A DNA stretch of 64,000 nt. It comes from Lachnoanaerobaculum sp. ICM7. Its GTDB lineage: Bacteria; Bacillota; Clostridia; Lachnospirales; Lachnospiraceae. This document shows positions 15,425 to 24,368 of the stretch, piece after piece (the stretch's first letter is position 1; each line of letters begins with the position of its first letter). The position numbers and the translations under genes are program-made. The stretch covers positions 1 through 64,000 of the forward strand of contig NZ_ALJL01000023.1 of NCBI RefSeq assembly GCF_000287675.1. The letters are read 5' to 3'. The notes beneath the pieces are model-generated. The model made no database searches and had not been told where the DNA came from. It worked only from the letters and a program-made list of their open reading frames with translations.

Positions 15425-16748
15425 ATTCCTCTCCCCATCTTATCGGTATCATAGCTTCCACTTTAAAGCCATCTTCACTGCTGAAATTCACCTGTCCTTT
15501 TAGCATATTTACTCTTTCTCTGATATGCCTGAGTCCAAATCCTGCTTTGATATCTTCGCATCCTATTCCGTCATCACATATCAAAAGATTGATACTTCCA
15601 TAGTTTTTCTTAATGGATACATCTATATTTTTTGCTTTTCCATGCCTTATAGCATTTGTAAGACTTTCCTGTACTATCCTGTATATAGCCATCTCTTCGT
15701 CTTCATCAAACTTTAGATTAATAATATCACAATCAAGTTTTATATTTACACCGGCAACCCTTTTTGTATTCTCTACAAGTTCTTCTATTGCATTTTTCAA
15801 ATTCAGTCTTTCAGGTGCATCCGGTCTTAATGAACTTACACTCATTCTGATATCTTTTATACCGTTTCTGCTGACCTTTGAAAGTAAATCCAGCTGATTT
15901 CTTAAAGCCGGTTTATCATCTCCCGCCAATGCTATACAGGCATCTATACCTGCTGCCAACCCTGTGAGTGTATGTCCCAGAGTATCATGAATTTCTCTGG
16001 CAATACGGTTTCTCTCTCTGATTTCGGCAAGTCTTGCATTGTCCATCAAAGACTTCTCAAGTTCTTCATTTGTCCTTTGCAAATCTGTATTTGCTATCTC
16101 AAGTCTTTTATTCAGCTCCAGATTCTTTTCTATTATCTCTTCCTTACTTACTATTATAATAATACAGAATAATATAAAACATACCGCAGTCATAAGATTT
16201 AGCGCATTATATATAAAGTATATTAATGTCTGTATACTCTGACTGCATACCTCTATGTAAGTTGAAATATCGAAAACGTTTATAAAGAGTTTCACCAGCT
16301 CATGAGTTGTTAAAAGATAGCTTATCATAGCAATAATAACTACCATGAGCATATATTTATTTCTCTTTAAATACATCAGTGCATTTGCAAAAGTCCAAAG
16401 CAGTATTCCGTTATAATTAAAGTTTAACAGTACAATGCATATCAGCCCCAGTACAAATTCCAATACAAAGGTTGCAAATATAATTCCCGTATCATTTATT
16501 ATATTACTGTTTCTTATACAAAAGGTCAGTATGAAACATACTGATGAAATAATTGCAAATATAAATATATGCAGAGTATTGCCGGGCACATTTACAGCAT
16601 TTGATAAAAACAGCTTTGCCTCATGTATACTTACAACTCTTTGTGTAACTATCCATATAAAACCTGAAATCAAAATAACTGCCGCAAGAGATATGACCAG
16701 CATTATTTCCTGTATTGTATTTATTTTAAAGTTTCCTATACTTTTCAT
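15417..16748 (-). CDS. NarL-family sensor histidine kinase with multiple membrane segments
   Basis: This is a 443-residue sensor kinase. The first 200 residues hold about six hydrophobic segments with little extracytoplasmic loop, then a coiled-coil-like linker (NLELNKRLEIANTDLQ). The HisKA_3 box ERNRIAREIHDTLGH carries the phospho-His, and a HATPase domain follows with DDGIGCED and GFGLRHI. With no large sensing domain of its own, it may read the state of the anchored binding protein encoded just upstream. I chose ATG at 16748, two bases after the upstream stop, over a longer start inside the preceding gene. The ribosome site there (AAGTGG) is weak, consistent with coupling. Confidence 0.85.
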   Translation of the reverse strand: MKSIGNFKINTIQEIMLVISLAAVILISGFIWIVTQRVVSIHEAKLFLSNAVNVPGNTLHIFIFAIISSVCFILTFCIRNSNIINDTGIIFATFVLEFVLGLICIVLLNFNYNGILLWTFANALMYLKRNKYMLMVVIIAMISYLLTTHELVKLFINVFDISTYIEVCSQSIQTLIYFIYNALNLMTAVCFILFCIIIIVSKEEIIEKNLELNKRLEIANTDLQRTNEELEKSLMDNARLAEIRERNRIAREIHDTLGHTLTGLAAGIDACIALAGDDKPALRNQLDLLSKVSRNGIKDIRMSVSSLRPDAPERLNLKNAIEELVENTKRVAGVNIKLDCDIINLKFDEDEEMAIYRIVQESLTNAIRHGKAKNIDVSIKKNYGSINLLICDDGIGCEDIKAGFGLRHIRERVNMLKGQVNFSSEDGFKVEAMIPIRWGEEYD

Positions 16749-16749
16749 C

Positions 16750-17712
16750 TTATTGCCACTTCGATATATCAAATCTTGTTAAATTGCCTGCATTTATCAA
16801 GTCCACATTTATGCTTATGTCGGATTCTATTTCTTTTCCGTTTAGATAATCATATGCCGCTTTAGCCGCTTCCTTACCCATATATATGGGATGTTGTGCA
16901 ACTGTGGCTGTAAAAAGCCCCTGCCTTATCAGTTCCTTCGCATCGGGCGATCCGTCAACTCCGTAGATTAAAACCTTCTTTTCACTCGTTTCTCTAAGTG
17001 CCGCAACTGCACCGATTGCTGTAGGATCGTTCAGTCCGAATATAACATCAAAATCCTTATCATTATTTTCAATATAATCAATTACAGCATGATTTACAGT
17101 CTCGATCTCACTTACACCGTCTATTTCCTCTACAATCTCATACTTTTGATTATCCTTTATAGTGTCAATAAATCCCTGCCTTCTTTGTATCATGGATAAT
17201 GCTATGAGATTCTCAACAATAAGTATCTTTGCACCTTCAGGCTTTTTTCTTATCAAATCCTGTGCCAAGAGTACCCCGGCTTCATAATTATCCGATTGTA
17301 TTGCACTTATTACACCGATTCTGTTATCAACATCCGTATCAATTAAAATTATCGGAACCCCTCTTTTTTTGCATTCAAGCAATGCACTTTCTATTCCGCT
17401 CCTGTCCACGGCATTTACAAACAGAAAATCAATTCCTTCATTTAACATATCCATTATTTGAGCATTTTGTCTTTCCTGGCTTTGCGCCGGATCTCTTGTT
17501 ATAAGTATATCACCGTTTGCTTCAATAGTGTCTCTTATATTTTCATTGAGTACATTAAAGTAAGGATTATTCATTGTCATAAATGTCGATCCGAAAACAA
17601 TTTTCTTGTCTTCAGTTTTTAATTTAAGCAAAAATACCGATAAACACAATAAAAAAACATATGCTAAGAGCATATAAAATGCCCTTAGCCTGTTTTTGTC
17701 TATTTTTTTCAT
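16750..17712 (-). CDS. Membrane-anchored ribose-type periplasmic-binding protein (putative sensor)
   Basis: This is a 320-residue type I solute-binding protein (Peripla_BP_4). It has an uncleaved-looking N-terminal membrane segment (residues 12-30) and no lipobox. The fold is shown by VFGSTFMTMNNPYFNVL near residue 38, RDPAQSQERQNAQI, and ILIDTD then YGVDGSPDAKEL later on. It differs from the classic lipoprotein RbsB encoded at 20274-21284, to which it is related. It touches rbsC on one side (TAATG) and the histidine kinase on the other. XylFII in Clostridium beijerinckii is a known case of a binding protein that signals sugar to a histidine kinase; the order here suggests the same idea. Confidence 0.8.
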   Translation of the reverse strand: MKKIDKNRLRAFYMLLAYVFLLCLSVFLLKLKTEDKKIVFGSTFMTMNNPYFNVLNENIRDTIEANGDILITRDPAQSQERQNAQIMDMLNEGIDFLFVNAVDRSGIESALLECKKRGVPIILIDTDVDNRIGVISAIQSDNYEAGVLLAQDLIRKKPEGAKILIVENLIALSMIQRRQGFIDTIKDNQKYEIVEEIDGVSEIETVNHAVIDYIENNDKDFDVIFGLNDPTAIGAVAALRETSEKKVLIYGVDGSPDAKELIRQGLFTATVAQHPIYMGKEAAKAAYDYLNGKEIESDISINVDLINAGNLTRFDISKWQ

Positions 17713-18683
17713 TATTTACTCTTTTTTAAATTTCTAATATAGTCGATAAATACTGCAAGTAATATTACAATACCCTTTACAACAGTCTGCCAGAAAGAGT
17801 TTACATTCATAAGGTTAAGTCCGTTACTTAAAATTCCTATGATAAGGGCACCTACCAATGTACCTCCAAGCTTTCCATATCCACCTGACATTGATGTACC
17901 GCCGACTACTACCGCAGCTATGGCATCCATCTCGGCTCCGTCACCTGCTGTAGGCTGTCCGGAATACATACGTGAAGCTAAGATAACTCCTGCAAGACCT
18001 GCCATAAGTCCTGAATAAGTATACACCATGAATTTTACTTTTGAAACACTTATGCCTGAAAACTTTGCCGCAAGTGTATTTCCACCGACTGCATATATAT
18101 ATCTACCGATTTTTGTTCTGTTCATTATAAGAACCGATATTATAAATATAATTATCATTATAATAACAGGTACAGGGAAAATACCGATATATCCGGCACC
18201 CAGCCACTGCCATTCTTTGGAAACCACTCTTACCGGTGAACCTCCTGTATAAACACCTGCAAGACCTCTTGCAATATTCATTGTTGCCAGAGTCACGATA
18301 AATGGCGGGATCGTTGTTCTTGAAATAACAAAACCGTTAAATGCACCTATTACTATTCCGATAATTACTCCGATAAACATAGCAAGGTAAATATTCATGC
18401 CGTATCTGGATACACATCCTGCAGCAAATACGCCTGAAAGTGCTATTACGGAACCTACCGACAAGTCAATACCGCCAAGTATGATTACCATAGTCATTCC
18501 ACATGCAAGAAGCATATTTGTGGATATCTGTCTAAGTACATTGAAAACATTCTTTGTTGTAGGGAATGAACTGCTTGTAGCAGGAAATACCGTAAGGAAT
18601 ATTGCCAGCACCAGCAATGCGATTATGATTCCCATATTCTCTTTGAAAAAATTTAACGCCTTTAAATTATTCGCTTTTTTCAC
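17712..18683 (-). CDS. rbsC: Ribose-type ABC transporter permease
   Basis: This is a 323-residue permease of the RbsC/AraH family with eight or more hydrophobic segments. The family motif AMDAIAAVVVGGTSMSGGYG appears here as MDAIAAVVVGGTSMSGG near residue 250. It forms the membrane channel, as a dimer, of the sugar importer encoded with rbsA and rbsB. The stop overlaps the start of the anchored binding-protein gene by one base (TAATG), so expression of the sensor is tied to the transporter. Sugar specificity (ribose, xylose, lyxose or other) cannot be told from the sequence. Confidence 0.9.
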   Translation of the reverse strand: MKKANNLKALNFFKENMGIIIALLVLAIFLTVFPATSSSFPTTKNVFNVLRQISTNMLLACGMTMVIILGGIDLSVGSVIALSGVFAAGCVSRYGMNIYLAMFIGVIIGIVIGAFNGFVISRTTIPPFIVTLATMNIARGLAGVYTGGSPVRVVSKEWQWLGAGYIGIFPVPVIIMIIIFIISVLIMNRTKIGRYIYAVGGNTLAAKFSGISVSKVKFMVYTYSGLMAGLAGVILASRMYSGQPTAGDGAEMDAIAAVVVGGTSMSGGYGKLGGTLVGALIIGILSNGLNLMNVNSFWQTVVKGIVILLAVFIDYIRNLKKSK

Positions 18684-18695
18684 TTTTTACCTCCA

Positions 18696-20180
18696 TCATA
18701 TAGCTGCCAATGCCATAATACTCTCTTGTGATATTTCTTCATGATCTATACAGCCTCTTATTGTTCCTGCCGCCATAACATATACTCTGTCGCTCATGTT
18801 GATAATTTCCGGCAGTTCCGAGGATATCATAATGATTGAAACACCCTGCTTTACCAAATCATTCATTATTCTGTATATCTCTGATTTTGCTCCTACATCT
18901 ATTCCTCTTGTAGGCTCATCCATAATAAGGATTTTAGGATTTGTGGCAAGCCATCTTCCAATCATTACTTTCTGCTGATTTCCACCTGAGAGATTACCGA
19001 TCACCTGCTCCTGTGAAGGTGTCTTGGTCGCCATCATATCTATATATTTTTGTGTTATCTCAGACTCTTTTTTAGAGTTTACATTCAAATTTTTTATAAA
19101 CTTATCAAGAACTTCAATAGTGGTATTATATTTTATATCCTGAAGCAGATACAGTCCCTGTTCTTTTCTGCTCTCAGGTACAAGAGCAAGGCCGTTTTTT
19201 ATCGCATCTTTTGGATCTTTTATATTTACCTTTTTTCCCTCAATGTATATATCTCCGGAAACATCCTTTGACAGTCCGAATATCGCCTGCATAGCCTCGC
19301 TTCTTCCTGCACCTACAAGCCCTGCAAAACCTATTATCTCGCCTTTCTTTAACTCAAAGCTGACATCTTTTACCCTATCGCCGTCTTTTAAATTCTCTAC
19401 TTTAAGTATAACTTCCTTTGACGGTATAAAATCCCTTACATAGTAGTTTGTCAAAGTTCTTCCAACCATCATGGCGATGAGCTCGTCCTTGTTGGTCTCC
19501 TTTACAACCTTTGTTCCTACATATTCTCCGTCTCTCATTACCGTCACTCTGTCACATATTTCTTCAAGCTCGCTCATCTTATGTGATATGTAGATTATTC
19601 CGACACCCTTCTTTGTCAGATTCCTCATGATGTTGAAAAGATTTTCAACCTCTCTGTCACTTATGGAAGATGTAGGCTCATCCATAACCAGTATCTTTGC
19701 ATTTACCGATACCGCCTTTGTTATTTCCACCATCTGCTGCTTCGCTATAGGAAGGTTCATAACAAGTTCTCTTGCATCTATATCCATGCCCAAATCATCC
19801 AGAATCTTTTGAGCATCTTTTTCCATTTTTGAAATATTTACAGTAAATCCTTTTCCTGATTCTCTACCCAAATATATATTTTCCGCCACTGTCATATACG
19901 GCACCAAAACAAGTTCTTGATGTATTATCGCAATATTGTTTTTTGAGGCATCATGAACCGACTCAATCGATACTTTCTTGCCTTCGATCTCTATCTCTCC
20001 CTCATCAAGGCTGTATATTCCACCCAGCACTTTTATAAGAGTTGATTTTCCGGCACCATTTTCCCCCAACAGTGCATGCACTTCCCCGGACTTTAACTCG
20101 AGGTTTACTTTATCTAAGGCCTTAACTCCCGGGAAACTCTTAGATATGTTTTTCATTTTCAATAAAATATTGTCTGCCAC
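18696..20180 (-). CDS. rbsA: Ribose-type ABC transporter ATP-binding protein (double domain)
   Basis: This is a 494-residue cytoplasmic ATPase with two fused ABC domains, as in RbsA/MglA. The first half has GENGAGKST (Walker A, near residue 39), a degenerate LPIAKQQMVEI signature and VMDEPTSSIS. The second half has a divergent GLVGAGRSE Walker A, LSGGNQQKV and IMDEPTRGIDVGAKSEIY. It powers import through RbsC. The gene lies 12 bases before rbsC and 93 bases after rbsB, with a strong hairpin in the latter gap. Confidence 0.92.
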   Translation of the reverse strand: MADNILLKMKNISKSFPGVKALDKVNLELKSGEVHALLGENGAGKSTLIKVLGGIYSLDEGEIEIEGKKVSIESVHDASKNNIAIIHQELVLVPYMTVAENIYLGRESGKGFTVNISKMEKDAQKILDDLGMDIDARELVMNLPIAKQQMVEITKAVSVNAKILVMDEPTSSISDREVENLFNIMRNLTKKGVGIIYISHKMSELEEICDRVTVMRDGEYVGTKVVKETNKDELIAMMVGRTLTNYYVRDFIPSKEVILKVENLKDGDRVKDVSFELKKGEIIGFAGLVGAGRSEAMQAIFGLSKDVSGDIYIEGKKVNIKDPKDAIKNGLALVPESRKEQGLYLLQDIKYNTTIEVLDKFIKNLNVNSKKESEITQKYIDMMATKTPSQEQVIGNLSGGNQQKVMIGRWLATNPKILIMDEPTRGIDVGAKSEIYRIMNDLVKQGVSIIMISSELPEIINMSDRVYVMAAGTIRGCIDHEEISQESIMALAAI

Positions 20181-20206
20181 TGTTTCACCTGCTCTTATTT
20201 TCTAAA

Positions 20207-20230
20207 TAAGGCATCCCTTGGGATGCCTTA
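20207..20230 (-). terminator. Intercistronic hairpin between rbsB and rbsA
   Basis: TAAGGCATCCC (20207-20217) and GGGATGCCTTA (20220-20230) pair perfectly over 11 bp. Only a weak T-tract follows on the minus strand, so it probably acts as a leaky terminator or 3' stabiliser, giving more binding protein than transporter. Confidence 0.65.
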
Positions 20231-20273
20231 AATTGTGTTATTTAATAGTAGTTTCGTTAAATACCGCTAAAGC

Positions 20274-21284
20274 TTACTGCCAGCCGTCTGTTCCGTACTT
20301 TGCTACATTGTCTGATGTGATAAGGAATGTTTCTACAGGATATCTCTCTTCAACCTGCTTTCCTTCTACATAATCATACATAATCTTAACTGCCTTCTCT
20401 GCGATAGAAACAGGAGATTGAGCACCGGTACCCTCTATTAAAGAATTACCTGATGCAAGCTCCGACTTTATGTCAGGTGAACCGTCAACACCGTAAATCA
20501 TACAATTCTTGATGCCTGCCGCATTTGCCGCTGCCAATGCACCGAGAGCTGTAGGATCGTTTCCACCGAAGATTGCAACAACATCAGGATTTGACTGTAA
20601 AAGATCCTCTGCAATACCCATTGCTACCTGAAGATTTCCCTTTGCATCCTGCTGTGCTACAACTTCAAATCCATGATCTTTTATAGCATCCATAAAACCG
20701 TTTGTTCTGTCTACAACAGACTGCATAGTAGGTGAGTCAAGAACTATAATCTTTCCTCCGTTAGGTGCCTTCTTAACAAGGTCCTCTCCAACTACTTTTC
20801 CTGCATTGTAGTTATCAGATCCTGTGTATGATACAAGGTATGACATATCTCCTACTTCTGTATCAAATCCCACCATAGGAACTCCTGCATCCTTTGCAAG
20901 ATCAAGTGCAGGTATAATACCCTGTGCATCCACCGGATTCATAAACAATCCGTCAAGATTTTGTGAAAGCATATCCTCAACCTGTGAAATCTGCTTTGTA
21001 ACATCATTTCCCGGATCTGTTACTATAAGTTCGTCACCGTTTGCCTCTACCATTTCCTTGATTTTATCCTGAATGGTAACGAAGAATGGGTTTGTTCCGT
21101 CCATACATGTGTATCCGAACTTATAATGCTTCTTTTCTCCGCTTTTGCTTTCACTACTCTGTGCTGTTGTAGCAGCCTCTTTGCTCTCTCCCTCGGATGC
21201 GGCCTTTTTCTCTCCGCCACCACAAGCCACCAAACTACCTGCCATTGCGAGTGCCAATGCACCTGCCATTAATTTTCTTCTCAT
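20274..21284 (-). CDS. rbsB: Ribose-type sugar-binding lipoprotein
   Basis: This is a 336-residue solute-binding lipoprotein. The signal peptide ends with the lipobox LVAC (Cys21), followed by a Ser/Lys/Glu-rich linker to about residue 52 and then a Peripla_BP_4 domain starting FGYTCMDGTNPFF. Other family motifs are VGFDTE and IYGVDGSPD. It delivers sugar to RbsAC on the cell surface. It has its own strong ribosome site (AAAAGGAGG) and follows a 105-base gap with a perfect palindrome, so an internal promoter is likely. A hairpin after the gene should raise its level over rbsA and rbsC. Confidence 0.92.
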   Translation of the reverse strand: MRRKLMAGALALAMAGSLVACGGGEKKAASEGESKEAATTAQSSESKSGEKKHYKFGYTCMDGTNPFFVTIQDKIKEMVEANGDELIVTDPGNDVTKQISQVEDMLSQNLDGLFMNPVDAQGIIPALDLAKDAGVPMVGFDTEVGDMSYLVSYTGSDNYNAGKVVGEDLVKKAPNGGKIIVLDSPTMQSVVDRTNGFMDAIKDHGFEVVAQQDAKGNLQVAMGIAEDLLQSNPDVVAIFGGNDPTALGALAAANAAGIKNCMIYGVDGSPDIKSELASGNSLIEGTGAQSPVSIAEKAVKIMYDYVEGKQVEERYPVETFLITSDNVAKYGTDGWQ

Positions 21285-21370
21285 AAGACCTCCTTTTAAT
21301 GCCCTCAGGCTGATGATGTAATAATATCAATAAAAGTTTTTTCATATAATTGTTTTTTGTAATGGGTATC

Positions 21371-21388
21371 ATATGACAATTGTCATAT
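21371..21388. promoter_or_regulatory. Perfect 18-bp palindrome upstream of rbsB
   Basis: ATATGACAATTGTCATAT is a perfect palindrome that ends one base before the aldolase stop codon (21390) and lies 87 bases upstream of rbsB. It is not followed by a T-run. It is a good candidate operator for the response regulator or a repressor controlling an internal rbsB promoter. Confidence 0.55.
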
Positions 21389-21389
21389 A

Positions 21390-22229
21390 CTATTTTTCAT
21401 TCTTAAATACTCTTATAGCATCCCTGTAAGTCTGCTTCATACTCTCTCTTGCAGTAACAAATACATCATGTGAATACAGATTTCCTCTTGTCTCCTCGGC
21501 CATTTTTCTTATCGCATCTCCTGCAAATTTTGCCGCATAGGTATAGAAGTTTATCTTTCTTACTCCACGGTCAATACATCTTCTGAAGTCTTCATCACTT
21601 ATGCCGGATCCTCCATGCATTACAACAGGAACTCCTGTCAGTTCTCTGATATTTTCTATTCTTTCAAAATCAAGCTTGGGTTCACTCTTGTATATTCCAT
21701 GTACCGTTCCGAATGAGGCCGCCAGCGCATCGATACCTGTTTCCTCTACAAAGATTTTTGCAAGCTCCGGATCCGTATAGGCGCCCATAACATTCTCTTC
21801 TGCACCTTCAGCCCCCATAGCACCAAGCTCAGCCTCTATACTTGCACCGTATTCATCTGCAAGAGCCGTCGCATATCTTGTATTTGCCACATTTTCTTTA
21901 AAAGGCAATGCGGATCCGTCATACATTATTCCTGTAAATCCAAGATCCAGTGCAGTCTTTATCTCAGAAAAATTATCACCATGATCCAGATGTACACATA
22001 CAGGTACCTTTGCCTCATCAGCAAGCATCACCATTATTTTTCCAATCTTTTCAAGCGGTACATATTTTCCATGTGCGGCATTGGCAAACTGCAATATTAC
22101 AGGTGCATTTTCCTCTTCGGCAGCCTCTATTACAGCCATTATACCCTCAAGTGAAGTTGCATTAAATGCAGCCACAGCCATATTTTTACTTTCCGCTATA
22201 TCCAAAATATTCCTAAGTGTTATTAACAT
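21390..22229 (-). CDS. Class II ketose-bisphosphate aldolase
   Basis: This is a 279-residue class II (zinc) aldolase of the FbaA/GatY/KbaY family. Zinc and catalytic residues are seen in VHLDHGDN (near residue 82), IEAELGAMG (near 132), FGTVHGIY (near 178) and VMHGGSG (near 207). It cleaves a ketose 1-phosphate or 1,6-bisphosphate to dihydroxyacetone phosphate and an aldehyde. It lies 4 bases after a PfkB-type kinase gene, which would supply the phosphorylated substrate. Fructose, tagatose or a related ketose are all possible, and sequence motifs do not decide. Confidence 0.85.
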   Translation of the reverse strand: MLITLRNILDIAESKNMAVAAFNATSLEGIMAVIEAAEEENAPVILQFANAAHGKYVPLEKIGKIMVMLADEAKVPVCVHLDHGDNFSEIKTALDLGFTGIMYDGSALPFKENVANTRYATALADEYGASIEAELGAMGAEGAEENVMGAYTDPELAKIFVEETGIDALAASFGTVHGIYKSEPKLDFERIENIRELTGVPVVMHGGSGISDEDFRRCIDRGVRKINFYTYAAKFAGDAIRKMAEETRGNLYSHDVFVTARESMKQTYRDAIRVFKNEK

Positions 22230-22233
22230 AATC

Positions 22234-23349
22234 TTACTCCTTTATAAAATCCTGAGTTTCCCAGTTGTTTTTTATCTTTTCTTCAAGTTCCTTTATATCA
22301 ATTAAACCGCTATAAGTATCGTATTCCGTAATACACATCGCACCTGTACCTGCCGCTATCTCTATAGTGGATTTTGGAGAATATTCATTTACTATTCCGT
22401 AAATAAATGCCGCTATAGCAGTATCTCCCGCTCCTATTGCAGATTTTATCCTGTCAGGTTTAAAGCTCTTTTGAAAATATTTAAAGCTGTCCCATTCTCT
22501 GCCAAGTCCAAGCTTTTTTGAAACATCATCTGCTGTACAAAGATACATACCTGCCACACCGCATTTTATAAGCAAAATTGAAACTCCAAATTCCATGATC
22601 TTTTTTGCAAGCGGCAGCACATCCTTTTCAAGGCTTAAGCACATGCACACATCTTCTTCTCCCGCTCTTTCCAAAAGATCTTCATATGCTTCTTCATCCG
22701 TCATACATAAAAGTTCTTCAAAACTCGGCTCAAATACATCCACAAAGGGAAGTACCTGCTTTAGGATTTCTTTCCAGTCAAGTTTTCCGGCATCGCCCTC
22801 AGGGTCTATAGCCGCCACATCAAGACTTGTAATAAGTCCGGCTTCCTTTATACTCTTATACATTTCTATAAGATCTTTTGCATTGTTTTTATAAAATCCG
22901 GCCATCAATGTGGGATAACCGAAGTGGAAGAAATAAGCATTTTTTATTTTTTCCATATTTAAATCTGAAAATTTAAAGGTATCATTTGTTCCGGGGAAAT
23001 GTAAGAAACTTCTGTCAAAGCCCGGTGGTGATAATACTATAGTATATGAAGTATCTTCCCCCACAGCCTTTATAAAGTTTGTCTTTGCTCCCTTTTCTTC
23101 ACATTTTTCTATTATCTGACGACCGAACTCATCATCTCCGACCTTGGCAATAAGATCAACATTTGCTCCGAATTTGTGCAATGCCATACCTGTATTGTTT
23201 ACAGCTCCGCCATTTGCCACTGTCGCCCTACCCACATTTATAAGTTTTCCGGGTTTTAAAAGCTTGCCGAAGTTTTTCCCTTTTGTATCATATATTTGAG
23301 GTGTAATATCATAGGATATATGGCCTGCAACTATTATTTTTCTGTCCAT
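22234..23349 (-). CDS. PfkB-family carbohydrate kinase
   Basis: This is a 371-residue ribokinase-like sugar kinase. The N-terminal region has ATVANGGAVNNTGMALHKFG (the glycine-rich lid of the family). The C-terminal signature AIGAGDTAIAAF carries the catalytic Asp of GAGDT. It heads the run of sugar genes on the minus strand. It probably phosphorylates the sugar imported by RbsABC before the aldolase step. I chose ATG at 23349, with AAGGGGG 6 bases upstream, over a TTG five codons earlier that overlaps that site. It is longer than ribokinase (about 305 residues), mainly through a middle insertion around residues 185-230. Confidence 0.8.
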   Translation of the reverse strand: MDRKIIVAGHISYDITPQIYDTKGKNFGKLLKPGKLINVGRATVANGGAVNNTGMALHKFGANVDLIAKVGDDEFGRQIIEKCEEKGAKTNFIKAVGEDTSYTIVLSPPGFDRSFLHFPGTNDTFKFSDLNMEKIKNAYFFHFGYPTLMAGFYKNNAKDLIEMYKSIKEAGLITSLDVAAIDPEGDAGKLDWKEILKQVLPFVDVFEPSFEELLCMTDEEAYEDLLERAGEEDVCMCLSLEKDVLPLAKKIMEFGVSILLIKCGVAGMYLCTADDVSKKLGLGREWDSFKYFQKSFKPDRIKSAIGAGDTAIAAFIYGIVNEYSPKSTIEIAAGTGAMCITEYDTYSGLIDIKELEEKIKNNWETQDFIKE

Positions 23350-23391
23350 ATTGCCCCCTTTCAAAAATAATTTACTAAAATTTGCAAAAAA

Positions 23392-23436
23392 ATAATAGTT
23401 ACATTAGTCATTCTTTTTGACTGATATAACTATTAT
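23392..23436 (-). terminator. Terminator after corA
   Basis: The outer arms ATAATAGTTA (23392-23401) and TAACTATTAT (23427-23436) pair perfectly, with a further inner AGTCA/TGACT pairing. The minus strand continues into a run of seven T. Confidence 0.75.
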
Positions 23437-23441
23437 CTTTA

Positions 23442-24338
23442 TTAAAGTTTATTCCAAATAAATTTCCACATCGCCCATAACAAAACTGCGGTTATTACAG
23501 TTATAATTATCCATCCACCCTCTACTTTTGCCAGAGGCAGATCAACATTCATACCGAAAAATCCCGATATAACTGTAGGTATTGTCATAAGAAGTGACCA
23601 TATGGTCATAATACGCATTGTTTCATTCAACTTTATATTTATCAGGTTATTGTACATACCGCTCATCTGCTCCACTATGCTTGTCGCCATCTCGGCCATA
23701 TCACTTGCCTGCTTTGCCTCTATGTACGCATCTTCCAGCTCTTCTTTTTCCGCTTCATTACATTTTTTAATTGCCGAAGTTATCCTCATCTGTCTTATTG
23801 CAACAACATTCTGTCTTGTTGCGGCACCAAGATAGATAAGACCTACCTCAAGGTCTGACAGATCCCAGATTCCCTTATCATTTGTGTTCATTCTGAGTCT
23901 TCTGTTAAGATGCAATCTCTCTTCATTCAGCTTATCCAGTATCGGTAAAAATGAATCCGATATAACAAAAAGGCTTAAAAACAAAAGCATCATAGGACTG
24001 CTTGCTTCTTCAGCCTGTATATACTTTTCAATAAGCGGAACTATATAGTTCGTATCATAGGTAACGAACATAAATATACTCTCTGAATCTACAAAAAACT
24101 TTATTGACCTTGTCTCATAATGTCCGTTGTTTTGTGTAAATGCCGGCACATGTATTACCACAAGCAGATTTTTTCCGTCATATTCCACTCTCGCTCTTTC
24201 ATTTGAGTCAAGAACATATTCAGCCATTTCCTCTGTCAAATCAAATTTTGTTTCCAAAGTCTCCACATCGGCAATATTACTGACATCTACGACTTTCCAA
24301 TAATACTTTTTTCCCTCTTCTCCCAAATATAACTGCAT
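23442..24338 (-). CDS. corA: CorA-family magnesium/cobalt transporter
   Basis: This is a 298-residue CorA-type divalent metal channel. A long soluble and helical N-terminal part is followed by two C-terminal membrane helices. The signature GMN, in the context GFFGMNVDL near residue 262, sits between them. It forms a pentamer that passes Mg2+ (some members carry Co2+ or Zn2+) down the membrane potential. It is in a line of unrelated housekeeping genes, with its own terminator at 23392-23436. Confidence 0.9.
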   Translation of the reverse strand: MQLYLGEEGKKYYWKVVDVSNIADVETLETKFDLTEEMAEYVLDSNERARVEYDGKNLLVVIHVPAFTQNNGHYETRSIKFFVDSESIFMFVTYDTNYIVPLIEKYIQAEEASSPMMLLFLSLFVISDSFLPILDKLNEERLHLNRRLRMNTNDKGIWDLSDLEVGLIYLGAATRQNVVAIRQMRITSAIKKCNEAEKEELEDAYIEAKQASDMAEMATSIVEQMSGMYNNLINIKLNETMRIMTIWSLLMTIPTVISGFFGMNVDLPLAKVEGGWIIITVITAVLLWAMWKFIWNKL

Positions 24339-24368
24339 CTATTAAACCTCTGAGTGTATTAACCTTTT

